From Siphonodentalium dalli (taxonomy: Eukaryota > Mollusca > Scaphopoda > Gadilida > Siphonodentaliidae), in the NCBI GenBank assembly GCA_032622095.1, contig CP136063.1, positions 71,155,980 through 71,219,979 on the forward strand: a stretch of DNA of 64,000 bases, given 5' to 3'. Of the stretch, positions 23,720 to 35,595 are shown in pieces. The position numbers were made by a program, and so were the translations under genes. The notes below the pieces were generated by a model, which was not told where the DNA came from, ran no database searches, and worked only from the letters and a program-made list of their open reading frames with translations. The first letter of the stretch is position 1. Each line of letters starts with the position of its first letter.

Positions 23720-26319
23720 CTGTAAAAAAAAAACATTGAGTCTATTATCTGGTGCGATTTTATCGCAACTCGTATTCCAATGGCTAACTGTAAGGAGATA
23801 TTTATAATATTAGTACACCATATCGTACATAAATAATAATATATGTATAATTGGTTAATACACTGGACGAAACGTTAGGTTTACAGATTATGGCGATATT
23901 ACGTATTTCCAATGTATCGAATATACGTGACATTTACGGTTTATTTTAATATATGGAAAATCTTTAAACTTGGAGTTTGACTCCGCGTATATATATGCCC
24001 GTAAATTCGGTCATCTGGCATCCCATGATGCCAACGCAATTTGTAATAACTGAATGACAACATGTTGGCTGCTTAAACTGCATGACCACAGCGCGTGTAC
24101 ACATCTCATGTATCTAGCTGCATGTCGGCGGCGTTTATATTAATTGAACTTTAGCAGGGTTACCCGGCGTTTCCCATGTTCTGGGTCTATTCATATTGCA
24201 CACGCGCTGGAGATTAATCGCTACGTTTTTTAAAGGTGTTCGTTAACATAACGCAGAGCTATTCGTGGTCAATTATGTTCATCGACCAACCACGTCCTAT
24301 TCGTGACCAATCATCTTCTGCAATCAATCTAGTCCTCGAGATAGCCGTTACATGAGATGCCATGGTTCACTCAACCAGCATATAATGTCCGGATAAGTCA
24401 TTCTCATAACTGATGGCCGACAAAATAATAAATGAAGCACGGAAAGAAAATGGCTTGGAACGAAGTTTCCAACGCATCAGTGATGATTTTTGTAAAACTC
24501 CAATCGAATTATATCACCGACATGTCAGTCTCGCGAAAAACTCTACTCAATATAGTGAATCTATACATACGGGGATATGTAATGCTAGATATTCTCCGTT
24601 GGGGAGTGGGGTCCCACATAAATGTCCATCTTCACCAATACCAATCTTTATTCACCCCACTCCCTTGTATGGGTTGACATTTTTCGCTTGGGGTATTTTT
24701 AAAACCACTTTAAATGCTATTCACCCAATCCCCTTATATATTTGTTGCCATGTTCCTATATAACTGGTACCAAAAATGTCCAACTGTTGGAAATATTTTG
24801 ATTCTGCAATCCATATGGTCGGAATATTTACAACTGATAGCCAAACGGACAAAACGGATGAACCCAGAATCTTATTTGGCTGAAAGCACGTTTGTTTGTC
24901 GGAATTTTGCAACTGAATCAACTATGTCTGACAGAACATTCACATAATGGGTCAAATATCTGGCGACGATTGATTGGTGTGTGCCGTTTAGTATGTGCGA
25001 TCACTGATGATAAGCCGCCAAACACGATCAAATTGAAATTAATCGCTCCCGTGAACAGCGTCCTTGCGACAAAATTCGACCTAAAACGACGCGTGTGTGA
25101 CTATTAAGGTCGAATTATGTGTCCCATCATTTATTGTCATTTGTACTTATTTGACTCGTGGTGGTTCATCAATTCAAGTGCCACACTGTCATTGTTGCCA
25201 CCGGCTATATATCATTGAGCAATCGATGATGGGGGGCTATGCAAAAAGAAAACAATGGTCGTATACATGGTTGAAAATAAAAATCCGTCCCAACCATGGG
25301 TCCACCATTCTCCCTACATGCAAAACCATTATTTTCCTCCAACACATTTGGGGGGGCGGGGTCCCATCCCTTTCCCCATACTTTTTACTGGATATCATAT
25401 TTTGTACCTGTTTTAAAAGAGTTCTACATGTATATAGAACGACGATTTGTGTTAGACTCAGCTAACTATAAGTAACGGTTTGAAAGATCTGTCGAACCAC
25501 TTGAATCGTACACTTTTGATGAGTTTTAGTGATAGTAACAATTACGTACACAAAACTCCTGTTGTCTGAGTTGTGATCGTACTATATTGTGTGTTATGCG
25601 TTTCATGTTGGAATCAAATATGCATATTTATTCCCATATGCATGGAATTGAACCCCCCCCCCCCCTATTTCTATGATAGTCCTATAGTAAATATTTATCC
25701 AGCTAATTATAAATTGTCCCCCCCCCCAAAAAAAACAAAATAACTGGTGCCATTGTGATGGCATTGCTCGTGGTACTCAACATACCTGAGTGGACTGAGT
25801 TCAATCTAACAGAGGAAATTTAAGTTAATGTGTCAACATATATGTGGTCACCCCCTACTAAAAGTACTTTATCACCCACCCACCCCATCTCTGTATTAAT
25901 TTTTTCGTAAGACCCCCCTACCCCTATTGGGGGGAACTGCACTGGGGGGAAGGAATGCAATCGAACGCATGTAGAGCCGCTCGACCTTAAAACACGCGGC
26001 GATTAATAGCCAGCGAGTATGCAATGTGAATAGACCCTAAGATGATGTGAAGCCCTCTGTTGTGGACATTTGGTGGGGTTATTATTTTTAAAATCGTATA
26101 TTCGACGTGGTTGAATTGGATTTGGTTTTTAAAATATGTTTTATTGAGATCTAAACATGAACATTGGTTCGCAAAATTAAAAGAGGACAACCGAGTTTTA
26201 CATAAAGATGTATAAATCAATCTAGTGGGTTTTGAGGAAACCTGGTTATCATATCTCCTTGAAGATACAGATGTTTTAAAGAAATGTCCAGGTGCTCTTC
26301 TGTACATGGTGCTATACTG

Positions 26320-27860
26320 GCTAACTATTCTCAGTTTTTAAAAGACTGCTATATATATCAGCTACATGTGCACATAGCGATATTTTACATTGCTTTGTTA
26401 GGTCATTTATATATAAGTCTGTTTGGCGGAAATCGGCGCTAAAAATAGTTTTATTTATCAATTTTGGTGTACTCTTCCCATCCGTGTACTCACGACTCGA
26501 ACGGCACCATACCATTGGAATGTTAATGTATAAGTTTGGTGGAAATCGGTGACAAAAATATTTCATCATTTTCGCTGCCCCTCCCCTTTTCTGCCCCTGA
26601 CACCAACAGCGTCACTTTATACAATTTTAACCCACACCATTATCTTCCTTGTAAAACGTTATCCATATTAGACCCCTTTGGTGCCATCTAGATGGTCCCC
26701 CGTGAAGTTATATAAAAATCAGACTGACTTTCGCAAATATAGGCACAAAAGTTACGTCTTTAACACACGAAATGATTCCTCGTAACATTGGAGAACAATT
26801 AACGTGCATGAATTTGATCGAATATAGCGCTGAGCATCTTTTATCAGTTTTTTATGACCCCGCCCTCCTTATTCCGGACTCAAGCGGCGCCCATTTTGAC
26901 ATCTTTAAACAACACAATTAGACTCATTATGAATACGACTATATATAAAATTGGTGGAAATCGGCGAATAAACAAATTCGTATCAAATTTAGTGCCCCCA
27001 TATCTCACACAAATGTTTCCAATTTTGCATATTTTAACCACACGGTTAGATTCTTCGTATCATGGAGAAGAATATGTATCAATTTGGTGGAAGTCGGCGC
27101 TAAAAATAAGGTTTATCAATATTGGTGTCCCTCTCCCCCTTCATTCATCTCTGACTCGAACGCCCCATTTTCGACATCTTTAGACTACACAATTAGACTC
27201 CTGATATCACAGGGATGATTATTTATAAACAAATTCGTATCAAATTTAGATACCCACTATAGCTCACCCAAACGTCACCAAATTTGCGTCTTGAAATCAC
27301 ACGAGTATGTTCCTCGTATCATGGAGAAGAATGTGTATCAATTTGGTGGAAATCGGGGCTAAAAATATTTTTATCAATTGTGTGCCCCTCTCCCCTTCGG
27401 TGCACCCCTGACTCGAATGGCCCCACTTCTGACAGCTTTAAGTCACACCAATTATTGACTCATGATATCACGGAGAAGATTATGTATAAGTTTGGATGTA
27501 ATCTGGTGGGATAAACAAATCCTTATCAAATTTAGTGCATCGCCCCACCCCATCTCTAGCTCTTACAAACGGCACCAATATGGCATCTTTAAATCACACT
27601 ATTAGACTCCTTGCATCGTGGAGAAGAATGTTTGGTGCAAATATGTGCTAAAACTATTGTTATCAATTATGGTGCCCGTCGCCCCTTTCATGACCCATGA
27701 TTCTGACTCCAACAGCGTTACTTTTGATATTTGGTGGAACTCGACGTAAAAAAATGTTGCTGCCCCTCCCCTTTTTTGCCCCTGACAACATCAGCGTCAC
27801 TTTAGAAAATTCTAACCCGCACCATTATCTTCCTCGTAAAAAGTTACCCATGTTAGACCC
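26320..27860. repeat. Degenerate ~240-bp tandem repeat array
   Basis: About six diverged copies carry the phrase tttggtggaaatcggcgct followed by aaaaata, then a tgcccctcccc pyrimidine tract, ctgactcgaacg, gacatctttaa and cacaattagactc. Phrase copies start near 26427, 26531, 26949, 27080, 27337 and 27490. Short overlapping frames are artefacts. The array abuts the 3' end of the LINE at 27866. Confidence 0.7.
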
Positions 27861-27865
27861 CTTGG

Positions 27866-30800
27866 TTTGTTTAAACATATTTATTAAGCTAAACACAGCT
27901 TAAGGGATCGGAGCTCTTCCAACAAATGTTACAAATGATAAAAATACAGAAGGTGACATTTACAGCACAATACAATTACATTCAATGCAAATATATTTGC
28001 AGAAAACCCGTCATCCGTGTTCCACTGGCGACAGGAAGGGACTCTCTACCACATATCCATCTGATTTGTAAGATCTCCATTCGAGGTCTTAATGTACAAT
28101 TAAAGGTGATTCTTCGAAGCTATTGGTAGCATTGATGTATGACTGTACTGGTCCCCGAAAAGTACTTTTTCTGTTGTTAAGACTATTATATCAAAACGAT
28201 CAAGCATGATTTGTCTCCGTAAGAAGTACAGAGGACACATGGAAATGAAATGAAATGCTGTTTCTTCTTAGTATCCACAAGTACAAATAGGGGATAATTA
28301 TGAAATTTATCAAAATTTAGGTCACTACAATTATTTCGCAGTCTACAATGAAATATATTGGATTTTCGATTTCCCACATTAAACCATTCCGGTGGTTTAA
28401 TAACTAAGATTTTCTCGCATACCTTTGACACGAGCTGATTTGTTGTTTCAAGTTTACTCGTTTCGTCTGGAAGCGAATTCCACTGTTTTACCATGCCGGG
28501 GAAAAATGAGTCATGATAATAGTTAGTGTTCCCTACCAAAATATCTCAGGATATCTGAGCTTATGAGATTTATTATCCCCTACACGTTGGGGCAAAATAT
28601 TAGTCAAGTATGAAGGGGCTTTGTGACTTAGAATTTAGTGAAAAGCGCCGACTTATGTGTGTGTCTTCTCTATTCGTGACATCAAGCTCATTTCTATCAT
28701 AAGTCGTTTATTTGAAGCAGAACGTGTTAACCCGCTGATTATTCTAGCAGTTTCAAACTGCAGTTAATCAAGAATTTCGAGGAGTTTGTTGGGAGCACAA
28801 TCCCAAATAGCATCACCGTAATCGAAGAGGGGTAGTATATATGCATTGTATACTAGCAATAATGTTTTCCTTGACAGTCTAAATTTAAGCTTTCTTAATA
28901 CGGATAAGCGTGCAGCCACTCTTTGTGCGATGTCGTTTATTTGAAGATCCCAGCCCAGATTCGATTGGATTTGTAGCCCCAGCTGGTTTTGTGATTCAGA
29001 TATTGGGAGGGATGTGGCATCAAATTATATACTATTTTCTAAATCATGTCTTATTGCGTTGGATGAGACCGCAAATTGTAAAACATTTGTTTTTAACGGA
29101 TTAAAGCTGACAAGCCACGTACTGGACCATTTATGTATTACACTGATAGCTCTACTTGTCTTGTGCATGAATTCGTCATGCTCTTTGTGACTAACAGTTG
29201 GGCACGTATCATCGGCATATACTCGCGCTATTGAGTGTATGTTATCTGCCAAATCATTGATTTATACAAGGAATAGGAAGGGTCCCAGAGCATACCCATG
29301 GAGGACTCCATCATGAATAAGCTTGTTTTCGGAAAAGGTGGTTCCCACGAGGACACATTGTCTGCGATTACTTATATAATCAGATAACCAGGTCAGACAT
29401 TCGCCCACAACTCCCATAAGATTCTAACTTCGCCAAAAGACATATGTGCCAAACCCATTTCAAACGCTTTAGAAATGTCACAGAACACAGCGCAAATGTG
29501 TAAACGGTTATCAAGTGACAAGCACAAAGAATGATATAGTTCAACTAAGTGTAATGTAGTACAATGCAAAGGTAAAAAGCCAGATTGATATGAGTATATT
29601 AGTTCGTTTTCTTTAAAATGACTCAATACGTTTTTTAATATTTGTTTTTCAAATATTTTTCTGAGGCAGCATACACATGTAGAAGTGATATTGGTCTGTA
29701 ATTATTCGTGTCCGCTGGGTCACCCTTCTTGAATATTGGAACTACGTTGGCAACTTTCCATGAGCTTGGGAAACGACAGGTCGCGATCGATTTAGTAAAT
29801 ATTATCAACAATGTCGAAGTTATTTCACGCGCAGTTTCTTTTAGCATTCTCTGGCTAATTCCATCGTGTCCGTGTGCTTTATTAATGTTTAAGGAGCAAA
29901 TTTCGAGTAGTATATCTTCAGGTTGTAATTTAATCGTGTTTAGCTGCTTCGGGCATTTCGGTACTAATATTGGTACGCTATATTTATTTTATTCGTTGAT
30001 TTGTCCATTCCCTATGAAAGCATAATTCAACAAGCTAGCTTTAACCATATCATCTGTTGCTACCTGGCGATGTGTGGTGCCGTCTGACACATCTGCTTTT
30101 TACAGCGAGGGAATCGCTGTCATTTTGTTTTTACCCATCAGGTTTTTCGTCAAGTTCCAAAAATATTTAGACGAGCAGGAGTTTTCTATATGTTCTTGTA
30201 TATTATTTTCGTATGACTTCTTGGCATACTTTATCATATTATTTACTTTATTTCGAGTTCGATTGAATTTGTCATGGTCCAAAAATCGTTTCGATTTAAT
30301 GACTAATTTTCTATATCTATACCTGCGCCGTATCTGGCATCTTAATTCGGACGTGAACCATGGCTTATCATTCGGGCGAATTAATACTTTACGTTTCGGA
30401 TCGTTATCATTCATAATTCGCATGTAAGTATTACTAAACACTGATACTGCATTATCTAAATATAGTGGTCTTAACTTATCGACCCAATTTATATCTAAAA
30501 TTTGAGCACGTGATTTCGAAAAGTCAGCTAAGTCGTATTTCCTTATGTCACGATATAATGGTTCATCCACAACTAAAGACAGAATAGCATAGACCCCATA
30601 GTGGTCAGAGACAGCCAAATCAATAATATCCGCGTCGTACGAAACGACGGTGTCACTGACAATAACAGGGTCAGGTAACGGCTGTGATGATTGTTAAAGT
30701 GTGAAATAATACCTTTGAGGGTTGTGTTGGGGTTTAGAAGATTAGAGTTGAAATCTCATACAAGTACAACGTTTGTTGTCACATCGAGTGCTGAACGGAT

Positions 30801-31363
30801 ATAATTAGTAAGTTGTTGCCAAAAATTAGCCGCCACAAAATCGTCTGACCAATATGACACTCCAATAACATAGCGAGTCTTATTAGACAAAATTTCTACC
30901 CGTATAGAATCTTCGCTCTCTAATTCGTATCGCCGAAGGTATGATAAGTTTTGAGATACATACAGCATATCCCACCTCCTTGCTCATTTCTATCTTTCCT
31001 AATCGGGGAACAGAATGACTCTATTAAAAACATTTATGATGGAAAGTCGACACTGAGATGAGTTTCAGTGAAGCAAATTATCTCATATTGGCTTATGATA
31101 TCAACTATAGAGAAATGTTTATTCCCAATACTCCTAATGTTATAATGGTAGACAGAAATATTGCCAGGATATTGGGCAACCCCATGAGTTGGGTGAACGT
31201 CGCCAGCTAACAGGATTAACAGTGAAAGTAGCAGGACAAACTGAATGTTTATCGAAATACTGATACCCTTATTCTTTGAGTAATAGCTTTTCTTAGACCC
31301 CTGGAGCGCAATACTATTAAACAAACCTATGACTGCTCTAAATTGATCTAAAACTATGCCCAT
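27866..31363 (-). pseudogene. Decayed CR1-like LINE (endonuclease, reverse transcriptase, 3' UTR)
   Basis: In minus-strand order, an AP-endonuclease start (VYHYNIRSIGNK and CFTETHLS) lies at 31034-31363, with further endonuclease pieces at 30756-30968 and 30600-30720 (GDFNSNL; SDHYGVYA). The linker and RT start lie at 30100-30618, then NYRPISLL at about 29700. FCDISKAF is at about 29480, GVLHGYALGPF followed by a stop at about 29290, and the catalytic YADD at about 29220. The C-terminal part has SFFPGMVKQWNSLP (28480) and a CTCGY...EETAFHF...CPLY knuckle near 28220. The 3' UTR ends cttaataaatatgtttaaac at 27866. Several frameshifts, stops and a deletion in the RT palm make it inactive. The 5' end, including any ORF1, is missing or unrecognised. 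Confidence 0.85.
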
Positions 31364-32079
31364 GGTGGGACATATTCAGGAAAAGCTTGTTTTATGAGGG
31401 CAGTCATATGGAGAATAATTATGTGGCAGGGAGTCCTTTCAGCCAGTGGAACTGTAATGTGCGAGTGCAAACAATTGTGTGTAATGTAATAAAAAAAAAT
31501 ATAGACACAAAAATGTAAGTGCGCATGATGGAAACCATTTCATATGGTAGAGTGGGCCGTGTTATGTCAGTACGTAAACACCAGTTGACTTGAAATGAAA
31601 ATTTCATCAAAGTTCTTGGGTACAAAGAATGTTTAGTCACATATAATGTAATGTATCTTACTAAGCTATTGGGTATTTACAGGTTTTCGTGAATAGGCTG
31701 TATATGTTAATATCACTGGTCGGTATGTACTGGTATATACTGCAAGTTAAATACGTAAGCCATGATTGGAAAACGTGTCTTACAAATCTTGTCAAATTTG
31801 AATGTGTCATTAATAATTACAGTGACTCTCATCAAGTATTGATGAAGATTTGAATTAAAAGTTGTATATTTTAACTGTGTAAAGTAAACTCAATCGATGC
31901 GGTTAAAGGTGCATTACCAGTAAATATAAATGTACATAATGACAAACCTTCCAGCTCACTATAATATATGAAATAGAAACTTTCAACTGCTCATGGGTCG
32001 CGAGCTGGACTGAGTATAAAGAGTTAAATTAATTAAAAGTTCAAAATCACCACAACAATGTCAAGTATGAATCCTGAAT
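31364..32079. other. Non-coding spacer
   Basis: Upstream of the CR1-like relic. The frame at 31419-31640 (minus) shows no LINE or other domain I recognise. It could be residual LINE 5' sequence or unrelated intron. Confidence 0.3.
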
Positions 32080-32580
32080 AGTTTTGTAGAATGATCAACG
32101 AGTAGTCAGTGTTTGTTGTGCTTAAAAGATCCCGATAAATTAAGTACATGAACTTAACTACTCTTCATGCAACTTCTCATCAATAATTACTGAAATATCG
32201 GTCTAAGCATTAACTCGCAATGTGAGAGAAAATGGTTAGTAAACAGGGATCATATTCTAGATTTAAGTATGAGAACATTAGCATACCGAACGCGCTTATA
32301 TAATTTCTATATAAATTAAGTTGGGAATCAGGTAACTACTCTTCAAACAAATACTCATTAGTAATTACTAAGTTATGACAGCACTAAATCGTCAAGTGAG
32401 AGAAAATGAGTAGTAAACAGGGACAATATTCTAGATACGTTATTATACGGAAACATCGTTTAAACATTATCCAAAAATTAAATACTGGGAATCGATAACT
32501 ACTCTTAACACATCAACTGGTAAATAATTATTGAGTTATGAGCATATGTATTAAGTCGTGAGAAAGAAAATAATAACAAC
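32080..32580. repeat. ~175-bp tandem repeat, about three copies
   Basis: The phrases taactactctt, aataattact, cgtgagagaaaat, tagtaaacaggga and atattctaga recur. The phrase gtgagagaaaatg starts at 32221 and 32396, a period near 175 bp, with partial copies at each side. Confidence 0.75.
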
Positions 32581-32959
32581 AAGAAATTCAATTAATTGAG
32601 GAAAAACACCCACTGTCCTGAGTGGTATTGATAAGCTATCGGGGAGGGGGGTCCAACAGCTTGAATTTGGGAATAACCCACCATTTATGATAGATATTCA
32701 ACCAGGCTGTGCTTAAGTTTCTCAATTGATGACTGATGTACATATACAGTATACACAAATAGTAATAACAATTAACGTTATGATTTTGAAACTAACCATG
32801 CTAGAATATTAACGGTAAGGTGGTATTAACTACTACGAGCACTATTAATAATAATAGTACTATTCTATTATAATATATGTGGGCATGATGTATGGAAATA
32901 TTAAAGGACAAACCAATAGTTACAATACAATTATAGCTTCTTTTTTTTAATTAAGTGCA

Positions 32960-33360
32960 AGAAGAGCTAATTGTGCTTAAGCACAATAAGGGAATCTCCA
33001 TTGTGCTTAAGTGCAATAAGGGAATATTTAATTGCGCTTAAGCGCAATGAAGAATATTCAAATTGCGCTGATAAAGCCCAATAATGAATATCTTAATAAG
33101 GAATAATATATTATATATAGTACATAAACTCCTTATAATTCAGGTGGTGTAGTCCATCTCCATGGTACAATGGGTGGAACAAATATAGGATTATTCTACT
33201 ATTTGCAGAAGGGTGATCTAATGAGAGAGATATTAATTGTGTTTAAGTGCAATGGGAAGTAATTGCGGTTAAGCATAATAAGGAATGTCTTATTGCATTC
33301 TCATTGGGCTTAAGCGCAATTAGAGATTCCTTAAGTTATTGCGGTTAATCGAAATTGTCT
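32960..33360. repeat. Array of attgcgcttaagcgcaat palindromes
   Basis: Seven or eight variants of an 18-bp self-complementary word centred on cttaag occur in 400 bp. Examples are attgtgcttaagcacaat near 32969 and attgcgcttaagcgcaat near 33030, with degenerate forms near 33065, 33238, 33262, 33305 and 33345. They are often followed by aagggaat. Non-coding. Confidence 0.8.
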
Positions 33361-33687
33361 ATTAAATGTCAATTTTGTTTCCCATAGAGATCATCAATGA
33401 TGTCTATGCGCAAGTGACCGATGACAATCTTCTCTGTTGGGATTCCAATTGTTGGCTTATTAAAGATGCACATATGCTGAAGATACAGTCGCGCTCGAAA
33501 CGCGCTCCCATACATGTAGGTCGGCTTTTGGCACCAAGTGAATTAAAATGTCATTGAAATAATCTGTTTCTCCCAATAAACATCCATATATTCAAAATAC
33601 ATGTTTTTGGAGCAGAATTAGGTAGTCCATATTGGACGCCATTATGGAATTTAATTTTTTTGGTTTAATTTTCAGACATATTTAGTA

Positions 33688-33950
33688 GTTATGTGGATGG
33701 AGTTATCATTAACATCACATCCTTATATTGGTTATGCGGATGGGGTTATCATTAAACCTCACATCCTTATATTGGTTATGTGGATGGGGTTATCATTAAA
33801 CCTCACATCCTTATATTGCAGGTTATGTAGATGGAGTTATAATTAAACCTCGCATCATTGTATTGGTTATTTAGATGGGGTTATCATTATACCCCACATC
33901 CTTATATTGGTTATTTAGATGGTTATCATTGTACCTAACATCAGTGTGTT
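33688..33950. repeat. 44-bp tandem repeat, six copies
   Basis: The unit begins gttatgtggatggggttatc and ends cacatccttatattg. Starts lie near 33688, 33731, 33775, 33822, 33866 and 33910. Confidence 0.85.
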
Positions 33951-34079
33951 GGGGATTTTGGATCTTGACTTGGGACCTTTGGTTTTGGTGAGTTTGAAGC
34001 CTGTTTACATTTCAAAATGTTGTCAGTTTTGTATCGTCTGCAGCGGAACTCGGCATGTTGAAGCAAATGTTACAAGGCA

Positions 34080-34990
34080 TTGCACCGTTATGATTTTGGC
34101 ATTGTTGAACAGAAGAGAAATACAGAATATCAGTATCAAATGATAAAATGTATATGTAACGAGTCTATAATACAAATGAAAAAATTGGGGAGGGGTGGGC
34201 GATACGGGGAAATATGGTTTGATACCGATATAGATTTGAAGAGCGATAATGACCAATGTTGATATATTATGCATCTCAACTCTATTGTTGCAACAAGGCT
34301 ATAAAAGGGGGGGGTGTCAGAAACTTATGTATCTCTATATAGTGCCAGAATAGTTATTTATCGACTTCTATAGTGGTACAATGAAAATTAGAATCAAATT
34401 ATAAAATATGTATATAACACAACTATACCGATGAAAAGAAAAATAATAATTTGGGCCGGGATTAGATGTTGGGTTGGTTATATGGAGTGACAGGAGTTCA
34501 TACGATGGACTGACATAAATTAGTAGAGCTATAGTGATCAATGTTGCCATGTAATGCATCGCGAATGTACTGTTGCGACAATTGTATAAAATTGGGGGGG
34601 GGGGTCTGAAATTATCTCTATCTCAAAATATGGCACCATAATTATATAGAAAGGAATAGCAATTGATATATGTATATGGCATAGTACACGTAATACCATA
34701 GACATAAGTATTGATCACATGTTAAAAATATGTACATAATTGACTCTACTGATGAAAAAAAAAAAATTGGACCGGGATTAGAGTTGGGTTGGTTACATGT
34801 GGATAATTGGATATGCGGTAATATTGATGAAACAATATAAATTAGTAGAGCGATAAAGACCAATGTTGACACTTAGTCAGCCTATATGCGGGGAAAATAT
34901 GGGTTGATACGATAGAGTGAAATAAATTTGTTGAGTGATAGTGACCAATGTTGACTTATATAGTAATGCGACTGTACTGTCCCACAATTA
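34080..34990. repeat. ~300-bp tandem repeat, about three diverged copies
   Basis: Each copy contains aaaatatgtatataac-like, gatgaaaa(n)aattgggccgggatta-like, taaattagtagagc, agtgaccaatgttga and a g-rich tract. Landmarks recur near 34140-34190, 34395-34455 and 34715-34770, giving periods of roughly 260-320 bp. Confidence 0.65.
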
Positions 34991-35059
34991 TCAGGTAGAA
35001 ATTGTAAAATATCTACCCTGGTGTCCAATATGGAGCACCTCAGAAAACATTCGCAGGGC

Positions 35060-35595
35060 CCTAAAATTTATTTAACACAGGATTTCCCATTCAAATCGAT
35101 TTATGTTGATAAAATTCTTATTTTTCAAAATTTTAAGCTGAGACTTGGTGAGCCTGTGTGAAATACTTATATATTCCTAAAATGACAGGTTCCAGCACGT
35201 AATTATGTTTTAGATGGCAGAAAGAATTTTTTTTCGATGATAAATTTTAATATAGGATTTGCCATTCAAAACGATTATGTCCATAAAACTCTTATTTTTC
35301 AAAATTTTAAGCTGAGACTTGGTATGTCTGTGTGGAATACTTATCTATTCCTAAAAGGACAGGGTCCATCGCGTAATTATGTTTTAGATGGAAGAAATGA
35401 GTTTTTTTCGATGATAAATTTTAACATGGGATTGTCCCATTCAAATTGATTTATGTCGATTAAACTGTTATTTTTCAAAATTTTAAGCTGAGACTCTGTG
35501 TTTCTTCGTGGAATACTTATATATTCCTAAAACGCAGGGTCCAGCACGTAATTATCTTTTAGATGGAAGAAATTGATTTGTTTCGATGATAAAAA
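35060..35595. repeat. ~175-bp tandem repeat, three copies
   Basis: Copies start near 35081, 35256 and 35430 with gattt(c/g)ccattcaaa. Each contains cttatttttcaaaatttta, agctgagact, acttatatattccta, acgtaattat and ttcgatgataaa. Frames such as 35237-35449 are repeat-derived. Confidence 0.85.
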
